Counted from the first letter of the stretch, positions 16,955-26,463 are shown. The stretch: 64,000 bases of DNA from Mycobacterium sp. URHB0044 (GCF_000620625.1 NZ_JIAW01000006.1:124001-188000); one strand, 5' to 3'. Translations and numbers: made by a program. The notes: generated from the sequence alone by a model not told the origin.

Positions 16955-18721
16955 ATGAGCGAGCCAACGTCGCGCGAAGGCACCCAGTTCGGGCCCTACC
17001 GCCTGCTGCGGCTGATCGGCAAGGGCGGGATGGGCGAGGTCTACGAGGCCCAGGACACCGTCAAGGATCGCATCGTCGCGCTGAAACTGCTGCCGGAAGG
17101 CGTGTCTCACGATCCGGTCTTCCGCAAGCGGCTGCAACGCGAGGCCCATTCAGCGGGGCGGCTGCAGGAACCGCACGTCGTCCCGATCCACGACTACGGC
17201 GAGATCGACGGTGTGCTCTACGTCGACATGCGCATGATCAACGGTTCCGATCTGCGCAAGATCCTGAAGAACTTCGGGCCGATGACGCCGGCGCGCGCAG
17301 TGGCCATCGTCCGCCAGATCGCCTCTGCGCTCGACGCCGCGCACGAGGGCGGCGTCATGCACCGCGACGTCAAGCCGGAGAACATTCTGGTCAACCGTGA
17401 CGACTTCGCGTACTTGGTGGACTTCGGCATCGCGAACGCCGCCAGTGACGAGAAGTTGACCGAATTGGGCACGGCCGTAGGCACTTACGCCTACATGGCT
17501 CCGGAGCGGTTCTCGGGCGATGCGGTGACCTACCGTGCCGACATCTACGCGCTGGCATGCGTGCTGCACGAGTGCCTGACGGGATCGCAGCCCTACTCCG
17601 GCGACAGCGTCAGCGTGGTCATCACCGCACACTTGATGCAGCCGATCCCCCGGCCGAGCGTCGAGCGCCCCGGCATTCCGGCCGCGTTCGACGAGGTGAT
17701 CGCCAGGGGTATGGCGAAGAAACCGGAGGAGCGCTACGCCTCCGCCGGCGACCTGGCCATGGCCGCCACCGAGGCGCTGACCGCACGCGACCAGGATCAA
17801 GCGGAAACCATCCTGCAGCGGGGCGAGGCGGCAACCATGCCGGGCGTGCCAATGAACTCGGCGGCGACCATGGCGGCACCACAACCCCTAGGCGCCACCC
17901 CAACCCCACCGCCGATGCCCTACGGCGCCACCCCGCCTCCCGGTGGCACGCCGCCACCGGTTCCCTACGGGGCGACCCCACCGCCGTACGGCGCCGCCCC
18001 GCCGCAGCAGTACGGGTTCACCGGGCCTCCTGCGCCGCCGACCGGACCTACGGGCGGCTCGTCGTGGCCGCCACCGCCGGGCGCGAAGCCGCCAGGCAAC
18101 AAGGGACCGTTGATCGCCATTGCGGCGGTGGGCGGCGTGATCCTGCTGGTGCTCGCGTCCATCGGCATCTATCTGGTCGTCAAACCCGGCGAGAACAAAG
18201 CGGGCCCGACGATGCCCACCGCGTCCACCACCAAGTCCACGGAGCGTTCGTCGACGTCGCGCACCAGAGCGCCGACCACGACGCGGGCGGACAACCCGGA
18301 TTCGTTCGACGCCAAGCTGATGGCCCTGATCCCACCCGGATACCCGACCAGCGTGTGCGAGCCTGCCAGCCCACCGTCGACGGGCGCGCTGGCCACCATC
18401 GACTGCGCCAAGTCCGCGCAGCCGGGTGGGCCTGAGGCAGCGCGGTACTCGTTGTTCGCCGACAAGGACCAGCTGACGCTGCACTTCACCGAGTCGATCA
18501 ACGAGAACGATGAGCTGTTCCGCTGCCCTGGCGCGGACTTCGATTCGCCGACCGACTGGAACTACAAGGCGGCGCCCGACGCGGTCGCCGGGCAGGTCGC
18601 GTGCGGCACGTACGAAGGCAACGCCGACGTCATGTGGACTCAGTACGACGAGCTTCTGCTGGCCGACGTACAGAGCACCAACATCGACGAGCTGCACGCC
18701 TGGTGGTTGAACTACAGCTGA
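16955..18721 (+). CDS. receptor Ser/Thr protein kinase, PknH-like catalytic part
   Basis: The protein has 588 residues. The kinase domain (about 14-275) has GKGGMGEVY, catalytic Lys44, HRDVKPEN with Asp138, DFG Asp156 and the activation-segment motif MAPERF. A Pro-rich juxtamembrane linker (about 310-385) contains repeated PYGATPPP units. One transmembrane helix lies at about 386-409. The ectodomain (about 445-588) has Cys468, 484, 524 and 550 and a Trp-rich end. The catalytic half resembles PknH and PknE, and the gene lies 97 bases after embR, as pknH does. The ectodomain does not look like the PknH sensor, so no symbol is assigned. Confidence 0.85.
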   Translation: MSEPTSREGTQFGPYRLLRLIGKGGMGEVYEAQDTVKDRIVALKLLPEGVSHDPVFRKRLQREAHSAGRLQEPHVVPIHDYGEIDGVLYVDMRMINGSDLRKILKNFGPMTPARAVAIVRQIASALDAAHEGGVMHRDVKPENILVNRDDFAYLVDFGIANAASDEKLTELGTAVGTYAYMAPERFSGDAVTYRADIYALACVLHECLTGSQPYSGDSVSVVITAHLMQPIPRPSVERPGIPAAFDEVIARGMAKKPEERYASAGDLAMAATEALTARDQDQAETILQRGEAATMPGVPMNSAATMAAPQPLGATPTPPPMPYGATPPPGGTPPPVPYGATPPPYGAAPPQQYGFTGPPAPPTGPTGGSSWPPPPGAKPPGNKGPLIAIAAVGGVILLVLASIGIYLVVKPGENKAGPTMPTASTTKSTERSSTSRTRAPTTTRADNPDSFDAKLMALIPPGYPTSVCEPASPPSTGALATIDCAKSAQPGGPEAARYSLFADKDQLTLHFTESINENDELFRCPGADFDSPTDWNYKAAPDAVAGQVACGTYEGNADVMWTQYDELLLADVQSTNIDELHAWWLNYS

Positions 18722-18789
18722 CCGCCCTGTGCGAAAGATCAGGGTCGCGCTATGTTCGATGAAACCGCAACGCAGCGAGGGGATCGGCC

Positions 18790-19989
18790 ATGTCCACCGC
18801 AAAGAACAGAGTCTTCGTCGTCGGGGTCGGAATGACCAAGTTCGAGAAGCCGGGCAGCCGCGAGGGTTGGGACTATCCCGACATGGCGCGGGAGTCGGGC
18901 ACCAAGGCGCTCGAGGACGCGGGCATCGCCTACACCGAGGTGCAGCAGGGTTACGTCGGCTTCTGCTCCGGCGATTCGACGTCCGGCCAGCGCGCGCTGT
19001 ACGAGCTTGGCATGACCGGCATTCCGATCGTCAACGTCAACAACAACTGCTCCACCGGGTCGACGGCGCTGTATCTGGCCGCGCAGTCCATCCGCGGCGG
19101 ACTGGCCGACTGCGTCATCGCGCTGGGCTTCGAGAAGATGCAGCCGGGCTCGCTGGGCGGTGGAGCAGATGACCGCGAGTCGCCGCTGGGCCGCCACGTC
19201 AAGGCGCTCGCCGAGATCGACGAGTTCGGCTTCCCTGTGGCGCCGTGGATGTTCGGCGCCGCCGGTCGCGAGCACATGAAGAAGTACGGGACGACGGCCG
19301 AGCATTTCGCGAAGATCGGTTTCAAGAACCACAAACACTCGGTGAACAACCCGTACGCGCAGTTCCAGGACGAGTACAGCCTCGACGACATCCTGGCCTC
19401 CCGGATGATCTCCGATCCGCTGACCAAGCTGCAGTGCTCGCCCACCTCGGACGGATCGGGTGCGGCGATCGTGGTCAGCGAGGAGTACGTGGACCGGCAC
19501 GGATTGGCCGGGCAGGCCGTCGAGATCGTCGGCCAATCGATGACCACCGACTTCGCCAGCACCTTCGACGGCAGCGCCGCCAACATCATCGGCTTTGACA
19601 TGAACGTCCAAGCCGCGCAACAAGTTTACGACCAGTCGGGTCTCGGGCCGGAGGACTTCCAGGTCATCGAACTGCACGACTGCTTCTCGGCCAACGAGTT
19701 GCTGCTCTACGAAGCCCTCGGCCTGTGCGGCGAGGGCGAGGCGCCCAAGTTGATCGACAACGGTGACACCACCTACGGCGGTCGCTGGGTGGTCAACCCG
19801 TCCGGTGGCCTGATCTCCAAGGGACATCCCTTGGGCGCCACCGGGTTGGCGCAGTGCGCCGAGCTCACGTGGCAGCTGCGCGGGACCGCCGACAAGCGTC
19901 AAGTCGACGGTGTGACTGCCGCCCTGCAGCACAACATCGGCCTCGGCGGCGCGGCCGTCGTGACGGCATACCAGCGCGCCGAGCGCTAA
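18790..19989 (+). CDS. SCP2-type thiolase / lipid-transfer protein
   Basis: The protein has 399 residues. The nucleophile is Cys87 in [13 protein letters not shown], and the C-terminal [14 protein letters not shown] contains the catalytic His. The protein starts [16 protein letters not shown], a hallmark of the SCPx-like thiolases called Ltp in mycobacteria (Ltp1 is of this length). These cleave or retro-aldolise branched or steroid side-chain CoA thioesters. No second subunit (DUF35/MaoC type) is adjacent. It is convergent with a fatty-acyl-CoA ligase across a strong palindrome. Confidence 0.85.
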   Translation: MSTAKNRVFVVGVGMTKFEKPGSREGWDYPDMARESGTKALEDAGIAYTEVQQGYVGFCSGDSTSGQRALYELGMTGIPIVNVNNNCSTGSTALYLAAQSIRGGLADCVIALGFEKMQPGSLGGGADDRESPLGRHVKALAEIDEFGFPVAPWMFGAAGREHMKKYGTTAEHFAKIGFKNHKHSVNNPYAQFQDEYSLDDILASRMISDPLTKLQCSPTSDGSGAAIVVSEEYVDRHGLAGQAVEIVGQSMTTDFASTFDGSAANIIGFDMNVQAAQQVYDQSGLGPEDFQVIELHDCFSANELLLYEALGLCGEGEAPKLIDNGDTTYGGRWVVNPSGGLISKGHPLGATGLAQCAELTWQLRGTADKRQVDGVTAALQHNIGLGGAAVVTAYQRAER

Positions 19990-20011
19990 CGTCACCTCCC
20001 ACCGCCTCGAA

Positions 20012-20059
20012 ACTGCTGTCAGATCGCGAATTTTCGTGAAATCGCGATCTCACAGCAGT
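20012..20059. terminator. long bidirectional hairpin between convergent genes
   Basis: The arms at 20012-20029 and 20042-20059 pair over 18 positions with a single C/C mismatch, and the inner AT-rich bases extend the pairing. It sits between the stops at 19989 and 20074. It can serve both directions and is unusually AT-rich for the region. Confidence 0.65.
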
Positions 20060-20073
20060 CTCGGCGAAGGTGT

Positions 20074-21708
20074 TCAGTCGCGGTATTCGATGACCTCGTA
20101 GGCGCCGTCGGCGTGCCGCGCGCGGATGGTCTTCTTGTCGTACTTGCCGACGCTCGTCCGAGGTACCGCTTCGACGAACGTCCACCGCTCGGGCAGCCAC
20201 CAACGAACCACCTTGTCCGCCAAGAACTCCCGCAGTTCTTGAGCGGTGGCCTCGGCACCCTCCTCGAGGACGACGGCCGCAAGGGGGCGTTCCTGCCAGC
20301 GCTCGTCGGGTACGGCGACGACGGCAGCCTCCAGCACCGCGGGGTGGGCGATGAGGTGGTTCTCCAGTTCGACTGAGGAGATCCATTCGCCGCCCGACTT
20401 GATCACGTCCTTCGCACGGTCGGTCAGCGTCACGTAGCCGAGCGGGTCGACGCGGCCGACGTCGCCGGTGCGAAGCCAGCCGTTGTCGAACTTCGACTGA
20501 TCGTGCCCGCGGTAGTACGCGCCGGTGATCCACGGGCCGCGCACCTCGATTTCGCCGACGGCCTTGCCGTCGCACGGCAGCGGATCGCCGTCCTCGCCGA
20601 CGATGCGGAGGTCGACGCCGCAGACCACCTTGCCCTGGGTGATGCGCTGCGCCCAGTGCTCGTCCTCCGAGACGCCCGTCCGCGGCCACGCCAAGGTGGC
20701 CAACGGCGACGTCTCGGTCATCCCCCAGCCCTGAATGATCTTCACGCCGAAGTCCTTCTGGAACTTCTGCATCATCGACAGCGGCACTGCCGAACCGCCG
20801 CAGGTGACCAGGCGCAGGGACGAGATGTCGCGACCCGGCGCCTTGTCCAGACAGTGCATCACGTCGTTCCAGATGGTCGGAACGGCACACGACACGGTCG
20901 GGCGCTGCGTCTCGATGAGGTCGATCAACGACGGGGCGTCCATGTAGCGGTCCGGCAGCACGAGGTCGGCACCGGCCATCAGCGCCGCGTACGGCATCCC
21001 CCACGCGTTGGCATGGAACATCGGCACGATCGCCAACGCGGTGTCGTTGATGCCGAGGCCCATTCCGTTGGCCGAGCACACCATGGTCGAATGCAGATAA
21101 CTCGAACGATGGCTGTAGACAACGCCTTTCGGATTCCCGGTGGTACCGCTGGTGTAGCACATCGCGGCCCCGGACGTCTCGTCGAGTTCGGGCCAGTCGA
21201 ACTCCGGGGATTGCTCGGCCAGCAGCTCGTCATAGCGCAGCACCGTCTTGCCGGAGGCCGTCAGCGCACCGAGGTCGCCCTCGCCGACGACGATGACTGT
21301 CTGCACCGTCTCCAATAGCGGCAACACCGGGGCGAGCTGCGCGCTCAGCGACACGTCGGCGATCACCACCTGGTCCTCGGCCTCGTTGGCGATGTAGGCG
21401 ATCTGCTCGGGTGAGAGCCGGATGTTCAAGGTGTGCAGCACCGCCCCCATCGATGGCGCGGCGAGGTACGCCGCAAGGTGTTCGGCGTTGTTCCACATGA
21501 ACGTGCCGACCCGCTGGTCGCCGGTGATGCCGAGCCCCCGCAGCGCGTTGGCCAGCCGGGCCACCTGCTCGCCGAGTTCGCGGTAGGTGATGGTGCGATA
21601 GCGGCCACCGCCCATCGCGGTGGTGACGGTGCGATCGCCGTTCACGCGCACCGCGTGACGCAGGATCGTGGTGATCGTCAACGGGACGTCTTGCATCGTG
21701 CTGCGCAT
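20074..21708 (-). CDS. fatty-acid--CoA ligase (FadD family)
   Basis: The protein has 544 residues. It is an adenylate-forming enzyme with the AMP-binding loop YTSGTTGNPKGVVYSH, the A5 motif GWGMTET, the A7-type TGDVGRVD and the A10 Lys in GKYDKKTIR. It activates a medium- or long-chain acid to acyl-CoA. The N-terminus MRSTMQDVPLTITTIL resembles the medium-chain FadD14 group, but this cannot be confirmed without alignment. The ATG at 21708 is used; a second lies four codons on at 21696. It stands alone, divergent from two small secreted-protein genes. Confidence 0.88.
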   Translation of the reverse strand: MRSTMQDVPLTITTILRHAVRVNGDRTVTTAMGGGRYRTITYRELGEQVARLANALRGLGITGDQRVGTFMWNNAEHLAAYLAAPSMGAVLHTLNIRLSPEQIAYIANEAEDQVVIADVSLSAQLAPVLPLLETVQTVIVVGEGDLGALTASGKTVLRYDELLAEQSPEFDWPELDETSGAAMCYTSGTTGNPKGVVYSHRSSYLHSTMVCSANGMGLGINDTALAIVPMFHANAWGMPYAALMAGADLVLPDRYMDAPSLIDLIETQRPTVSCAVPTIWNDVMHCLDKAPGRDISSLRLVTCGGSAVPLSMMQKFQKDFGVKIIQGWGMTETSPLATLAWPRTGVSEDEHWAQRITQGKVVCGVDLRIVGEDGDPLPCDGKAVGEIEVRGPWITGAYYRGHDQSKFDNGWLRTGDVGRVDPLGYVTLTDRAKDVIKSGGEWISSVELENHLIAHPAVLEAAVVAVPDERWQERPLAAVVLEEGAEATAQELREFLADKVVRWWLPERWTFVEAVPRTSVGKYDKKTIRARHADGAYEVIEYRD

Positions 21709-21871
21709 GTCGAATCGCCTCTGCTTCGCCGTTGCTGTCGTTGGCGCGATGCTAGCGCCGGGCGACGGTGATATCGGCGATTCGCTCCAAGCGGCGAGCG
21801 CTGCAACGAATCGACCACCTGCGGCGATGTAGTAGGGGAAGCATCAAACCTTGACAGACAGGGGGCGCATC

Positions 21872-22204
21872 GTGCGTCCATCATTGATTTTTGCCACATT
21901 GGCCACTTCCGTCGCAGCCGCATGCGCGGTGGTGGTCGCGCCCGCCGGCATCGCCAGTGCCGAGCAGAGCGCACGCGAGACCATCGGCCAACTGGAAGCC
22001 GAGGGCTACGACGTCAACGTCGACCGCGTCGGCAGCGGCACCCTTGACCAGTGCGTGGTGACCAGCGTGCGGAACCCTCAGACCCAGACCCGCACCATCC
22101 GGGACTACTACGGCCCGCGGGACGAGAACGGCAACCGCAAGTACCGCATCATCGAGATCGTCACCGGCCGGACAATCTCGGTATCGCTGGACTGCAGTCG
22201 CTGA
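21872..22204 (+). CDS. small secreted protein, paralogue family member 1
   Basis: The protein has 110 residues from a GTG at 21872 with AGGGGG at good spacing; a TTG at 21851 is less likely. A signal peptide ends IASAEQ. The mature part has the pattern TIGQLEAEGYDVNVDRVG, then CVVTSVRNPQ and a terminal SVSLDC, giving two Cys that probably pair. It is clearly paralogous to the genes at 22293 and 36093. Function is unknown. The leader is also duplicated in front of the next gene. Confidence 0.8.
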   Translation: MRPSLIFATLATSVAAACAVVVAPAGIASAEQSARETIGQLEAEGYDVNVDRVGSGTLDQCVVTSVRNPQTQTRTIRDYYGPRDENGNRKYRIIEIVTGRTISVSLDCSR

Positions 22205-22292
22205 CTGTCCGACCTACCGCGCGGAAGCAATCGAGTTCCCTCGGCGATGTAACTAGGGAATGATCGACTGCAACAGGACAGGAGGTGCGATC

Positions 22293-22607
22293 GTGCGTAC
22301 CAAGTGGGCATACCCCGCAGCGATCGGTGGCGCATGCGTGGCCATGATCGCCTCGGCCGCATCGGCATCCGCGGAGACGGCGCAGGAAGTGATCAACGAC
22401 CTTCAGTCCAAGGGATATACGGTCACGATCGACAAGATCGGGACCGCGCCGATCTCGGACTGCACCGTCACCAGCGTGCGCAACCCGCAGAACGTGACAC
22501 AGCTGGTCCCCTACGTCGGCCCCGGGCTCGGCGGCAGCGACAACCGGCTCTTGGTGCCTGCGACCGTCAGCCAGACCATTTCGGTGTCGCTGAACTGCTC
22601 GCCCTAA
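22293..22607 (+). CDS. small secreted protein, paralogue family member 2
   Basis: The protein has 104 residues from a GTG at 22293 preceded by an excellent AGGAGG. A signal peptide ends SASAET. The mature region DLQSKGYTVTIDKIG, CTVTSVRNPQ and SVSLNC aligns throughout with its upstream neighbour. The two are tandem, 88 bases apart, and share a similar leader, so they arose by duplication of gene plus promoter. A strong terminator follows. The product is probably secreted to the envelope; role unknown. Confidence 0.8.
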   Translation: MRTKWAYPAAIGGACVAMIASAASASAETAQEVINDLQSKGYTVTIDKIGTAPISDCTVTSVRNPQNVTQLVPYVGPGLGGSDNRLLVPATVSQTISVSLNCSP

Positions 22608-22665
22608 CGTTCTGGCGGACAACGCCTTTCGGCTCACCAGCTCGATGAGCTAGGTCGGCACGAAG

Positions 22666-22701
22666 AAGGGCCCGGCCGGTGGGGACTCCGGCCGGGCCCT
22701 T
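22666..22701. terminator. perfect 14-bp stem terminator between convergent genes
   Basis: The arms at 22666-22679 and 22688-22701 are perfectly complementary around an 8-base loop. It sits between the plus-strand stop at 22607 and the minus-strand stop at 22714. The tail is only weakly T-rich, as is common in mycobacteria. Confidence 0.85.
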
Positions 22702-22713
22702 CGATTTCGCACC

Positions 22714-24084
22714 CTATGCCGGCGCAGGGATCTTCCCCTGCGCAGGCTCTTCGGCGCGTGGCTCGTCGTCCGCGTCCAGCATGGTCAGCTCGTCGAACGG
22801 ATCGTTACCGCTCAACACCGCGTCGACCTTGGTGCGGTCCATGGTGTGGGTCCACGATCCGACCAGCATCGTCGCGACGGCGTTGCCGGAGAAGTTGGTC
22901 ACCGCACGGGCTTCCGACATGAACCGGTCGATGCCGACGATGATGCCGACGCCGTCGAGCAGGTCGGGACGGTGGGCCTGCAGCCCGCCCGCCAGGGTGG
23001 CCAGTCCGGCACCGCTGACGCCCGCCGCCCCCTTGGACGCGACGATCATGAAGATCAGCAGCGAGATCTGCTCGCCGATCGCCAGTGGCTTGCCCATCGC
23101 GTCGGCGACGAACAGCGACGCCATGGTCAGGTAGATCGCCGTGCCATCCAGGTTGAACGAGTAGCCGGTCGGGACCACCACGCCCACGGTCGTCTTCTCG
23201 ACACCGAGATGCTCCATCTTGGCGATCAGCCGGGGCAGTGCCGACTCGGACGACGAGGTCGCGAAGATCAGCAGGTACTCGCGGGCCAGGTAGCGGACGA
23301 GGCGGAAGATCGAAACCCCGGCCACCGCCCGCAGCAGGACGCCCAAGACCCCGAAGACGAACAGGATGCAGGTGACGTAGAAGCCGAGCATCAGCGTCAG
23401 CAGTTGGGTGACCGCGCTCCAGCCGGTCTGCCCGACGACGTTGGCGATCGCGCCGAACGCGCCGATCGGCGCCAGCCACAGGATCATGGCGAGCACCTTG
23501 AACACCAGCTTCTGCAGGTGCTCGATGCCGCGCAGGACCGGCTCGGCGGAACTGCCGAGCGTCTGGACGGCGAATCCGACGAGCAGCGCGATGAACAGCG
23601 CTTGCAGCACGTTGCCCTCGGTCAGCGACGAGAAGAACGACGTCGGAATGATGCCTTCGATGAAGTCCATCAATCCGCCGGCCTCGTGCGCCTTCTCGGC
23701 AAGGGCGCTGCCCTTGTCGGACGTCGCGGCCAGGTTGAGTCCGGTTCCCGGGCTCAGCAGGTTGCCGACGACGAGGCCGATCGCGAGGGCGACGGTCGAC
23801 ATCACCAGGAAGTAGACGAACGCCAGTCCGCCGACCTTTCCGACGGTGGCGGCCTTCCGTACCTTGCCGATGCCGAGCACGATGGTGCAGAAGATGACCG
23901 GGACGATCATCATCTTGATCAGGCTGACGAACATGGTGCCCAGGACGCCGACGCTCTTGCCGACCTCCGGGGCGAGCAGTCCGACGACGACGCCGGCGAC
24001 GACGGCGACGATGACTGCGAGGTATAGCCAATGGGTACGGTCACGCTTGGTGGGCGGGGCCGGTGGGTCCGGTTGGGTGGTCAT
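22714..24084 (-). CDS. dctA: DctA-type dicarboxylate:cation symporter (DAACS family)
   Basis: The protein has 456 residues from the ATG at 24084, preceded by GAAGGAAG. It has eight to ten hydrophobic segments and the family hallmarks SLIKMMIVPVIFCTIV, ATSSSESALPRLI (the serine-rich re-entrant loop) and TGYSFNLDGTAIYLT, plus a late GIIVGIDRFMSEAR. It imports C4-dicarboxylates such as succinate, fumarate and malate with Na+ or H+. It is divergent from a CitA/DcuS-type two-component system with a CRP-like site between, which supports a dicarboxylate rather than a glutamate substrate. Confidence 0.88.
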   Translation of the reverse strand: MTTQPDPPAPPTKRDRTHWLYLAVIVAVVAGVVVGLLAPEVGKSVGVLGTMFVSLIKMMIVPVIFCTIVLGIGKVRKAATVGKVGGLAFVYFLVMSTVALAIGLVVGNLLSPGTGLNLAATSDKGSALAEKAHEAGGLMDFIEGIIPTSFFSSLTEGNVLQALFIALLVGFAVQTLGSSAEPVLRGIEHLQKLVFKVLAMILWLAPIGAFGAIANVVGQTGWSAVTQLLTLMLGFYVTCILFVFGVLGVLLRAVAGVSIFRLVRYLAREYLLIFATSSSESALPRLIAKMEHLGVEKTTVGVVVPTGYSFNLDGTAIYLTMASLFVADAMGKPLAIGEQISLLIFMIVASKGAAGVSGAGLATLAGGLQAHRPDLLDGVGIIVGIDRFMSEARAVTNFSGNAVATMLVGSWTHTMDRTKVDAVLSGNDPFDELTMLDADDEPRAEEPAQGKIPAPA

Positions 24085-24140
24085 GGCTGCTTCCTTCGGC
24101 TCGGCACGAAAAGTGGTCTGCAAGGATGGTGTTCCCCCAA

Positions 24141-24154
24141 GTGATCCAGGTCAC
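24141..24154. promoter_or_regulatory. CRP-like palindrome between dctA and the sensor kinase gene
   Basis: GTGA-TCCAGG-TCAC has perfect half-sites with the six-base spacer typical of CRP-family operators (core TGTGAN6TCACA). It lies 57 bases upstream of dctA and 41 bases before the sensor kinase start. Binding is inferred from pattern and context. Confidence 0.55.
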
Positions 24155-24194
24155 GCTTTAGTTCATTACGTTCACGAGGTCGTCCGGAGGTGCG

Positions 24195-25763
24195 ATGCGC
24201 AGCTGGACGCCGCCATGGCCGCGCTCGCTGGCCGGACAGGCCATCGCCCTGCAGATCGTGGTCATCGCGGTGGTGGTCATGGCGGGCAGCGCGCTGGCCC
24301 TCGTCGATGCCCGGCGGGACGGTGAAGCGGCCGCGCGTCAACAGGTGGTGAGCATCGCGACGGCGCTGGCCGATGCGCCATCGACCGCGTCGGCCATCGA
24401 ATCGGGCCGGGCCACCGAGATATTGCAACCGATGACCGAGGCGGTGCGCACCAACACCAACATCGCGTTCATCACGATCATGTCGCCCGACGGGATCCGC
24501 TTCACCCACACCGATCCGCGCCAGATCGGTGGCCACTACCTCGGCACCATCGCGCCTGCACTGCGCGGCGAGACGTTCACCGAGGTGTACACCGGCACGC
24601 TTGGTCCCTCGGTGCGGGCGATCGCTCCGGTGCACAACGCGTCCGGGCGGGTGGTGGGGTTGGTGTCGGCGGGCATCACGCAGCAGACGCTGGCGCAGCG
24701 TTGGCGGGACCAGTGGCGCATCATCGCGGTGGTAAGCCTTGCGGCACTGGTGGTTTCGCTCGTCGGGGTGTGGGCGATCCGTCGTCGCTTGCTCCGTCAG
24801 ACGCACGGGCTGCGCCCCGACGAGTTGCGCGTGATGTACGAACACCACGACGCGATCCTGCATTCGGTGTCCGAGGGGCTCGTCGTGCTGGATCGTGGCC
24901 GCGTCGTGCTCGTCAACGACGAGGCCCGTCGACTGCTCGCACTGCCGCCCGGCGAGGTGACCGAGGCGGACCTGCCCGGCTTCCTGCGTACGTACGACCC
25001 CGGGGTGCGCGACGAAGTACACGTCACCGCCGACCGTGTGTTGGTGGTGAACCGCTCGCGGGTGCTGGATTCCCCCCACTCGGAGGTCGTGACGATCCGT
25101 GACCGCACCGAACTGCAAGGGGCCCTCGGCGAACTCAGCTCGCTGCAGGTGCTCACCGATTCGCTGCGCTCGCAGGCCCACGAGGCAGCCAACAAGCTGC
25201 ACACCGTCATCACGATGGTCGAGATGGGCCGCTCGGAGGACGCCGTGAAGTTCGCGACCGACGAGTTGGCCCTGTCGCAACGACTCGTGGACCGGTTGTC
25301 CGACGACGTCGCCGAACCGGCGCTGGTGGCGCTGCTGCTCGGCAAGACCGCCCAGGCCGACGAACGCGGCATCGCGTTGACCATCACCGAGGACACGCAC
25401 CTGGCCGCGGACACCAAGAACGTTCCCCTGACGGCCCAGGAGATGGTCACGGTGCTCGGCAATCTGGTGGACAACGCGATGGACGCGTGCGACCGCGAGG
25501 ATCCGTGGATCGAGGTGACCGTCAGCCAGGACGACCGGGAACTGTTGATCCGGGTGGCCGACAGCGGAGTGGGGATGGACGCCGAGACGTTCGAGAAGTC
25601 GATGCAGCGGGGCTATTCCACCAAGTCAACTGGTGACGGCGAGCAGCACGGGCTTGGCCTGGCGTTGGTGGCGCAGGTGGTCAAGCGGCACGAGGGCACG
25701 CTGACCGCCGACGTCACCTACGGCTCCGTGGTCACCGTGACGGTCCCCGGGGCGGCGCGGTGA
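24195..25763 (+). CDS. CitA/DcuS-type sensor histidine kinase for C4-dicarboxylates
   Basis: The protein has 522 residues; GGAGG precedes the ATG. TM1 lies at about 16-38, an extracytoplasmic sCache domain at about 40-170 and TM2 at about 175-195. A PAS domain spans about 212-305. The dimerisation helix has the phospho-acceptor His329 in RSQAHEAANKLH (SpoB-like, as in CitA/DcuS), and the ATPase domain has NLVDNAMDAC (N box) and HGLGLAL (G2). It probably senses extracellular dicarboxylate and phosphorylates the next gene product. The stop overlaps that gene by four bases. Confidence 0.88.
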   Translation: MRSWTPPWPRSLAGQAIALQIVVIAVVVMAGSALALVDARRDGEAAARQQVVSIATALADAPSTASAIESGRATEILQPMTEAVRTNTNIAFITIMSPDGIRFTHTDPRQIGGHYLGTIAPALRGETFTEVYTGTLGPSVRAIAPVHNASGRVVGLVSAGITQQTLAQRWRDQWRIIAVVSLAALVVSLVGVWAIRRRLLRQTHGLRPDELRVMYEHHDAILHSVSEGLVVLDRGRVVLVNDEARRLLALPPGEVTEADLPGFLRTYDPGVRDEVHVTADRVLVVNRSRVLDSPHSEVVTIRDRTELQGALGELSSLQVLTDSLRSQAHEAANKLHTVITMVEMGRSEDAVKFATDELALSQRLVDRLSDDVAEPALVALLLGKTAQADERGIALTITEDTHLAADTKNVPLTAQEMVTVLGNLVDNAMDACDREDPWIEVTVSQDDRELLIRVADSGVGMDAETFEKSMQRGYSTKSTGDGEQHGLGLALVAQVVKRHEGTLTADVTYGSVVTVTVPGAAR

Positions 25764-26458
25764 GCCCGCCGATCTCCGTGCTCATCGTCGAGGACGACGT
25801 GTTGATCGCCGAGGCGCACCGCACGTATTTGGAACGGCTGGAAGGCTTTTCGGCTTCAGCGGTGGCGCACACCGCCCGCGACGCCATGCATGCCGCGTCG
25901 GCGGCGGCCGCGTCGGGAACACCGATCCAGCTGGTGCTCCTCGACCTCGGGTTGCCCGATGCAAGCGGCATCAGCCTCGCCTCGGCGCTGGCCGGGCTAC
26001 GGCCGGCTCCGGACATCATCGCGATCACTTCGGAGCGGGATCTGGAGATGGTGCGCGCCGCCGTCGCCCACGGTGCCCTGGCTTATCTGCTGAAGCCGTT
26101 CACGTTCGCGGCGTTCCAGGATCGGTTGGAACGCTATCGGCGGTACCGCGTGGCCCTGCCCGCCGGCGTCGACGCGGCCAGTCAGGCGGAGGTCGACCGC
26201 GCGCTCGCCGAGTTGCGCTCGGCCGCCGACAAGTCCGTTGCGCCCAAGGGTGCTGCGCCGCAGACCAACGACGACATCGCCCGCGCGGTGCGCGACAACG
26301 CCGACGGGTTGACCGCCGACGAGGTGGCCAAGCAGGTGGGCGTCTCCCGGGTCACGGCGTGGCGCTATCTGGAACGGCTCGCCGACGACGGCACGGTCAC
26401 CCGACGGACCGACTACGGCAAGGCCGGCAGGCCCAAGACCCGCTACCAGTGGCGCTGA
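25760..26458 (+). CDS. response regulator, CitB/DcuR family
   Basis: The protein has 232 residues from a GTG in a GTGA overlap with the kinase. The receiver domain (about 5-125) has the acidic pocket EDD (11-13), phospho-acceptor Asp62 in LLDLGLPD, and the conserved Lys in LLKPFTF. The C-terminal DNA-binding part has DEVAKQVGVSRVTAWRYLE (about 190-210), the helix-turn-helix of this family. It probably activates dctA from the divergent promoter. It is followed by a strong terminator. Confidence 0.9.
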   Translation: MSPPISVLIVEDDVLIAEAHRTYLERLEGFSASAVAHTARDAMHAASAAAASGTPIQLVLLDLGLPDASGISLASALAGLRPAPDIIAITSERDLEMVRAAVAHGALAYLLKPFTFAAFQDRLERYRRYRVALPAGVDAASQAEVDRALAELRSAADKSVAPKGAAPQTNDDIARAVRDNADGLTADEVAKQVGVSRVTAWRYLERLADDGTVTRRTDYGKAGRPKTRYQWR

Positions 26459-26463
26459 CAACG

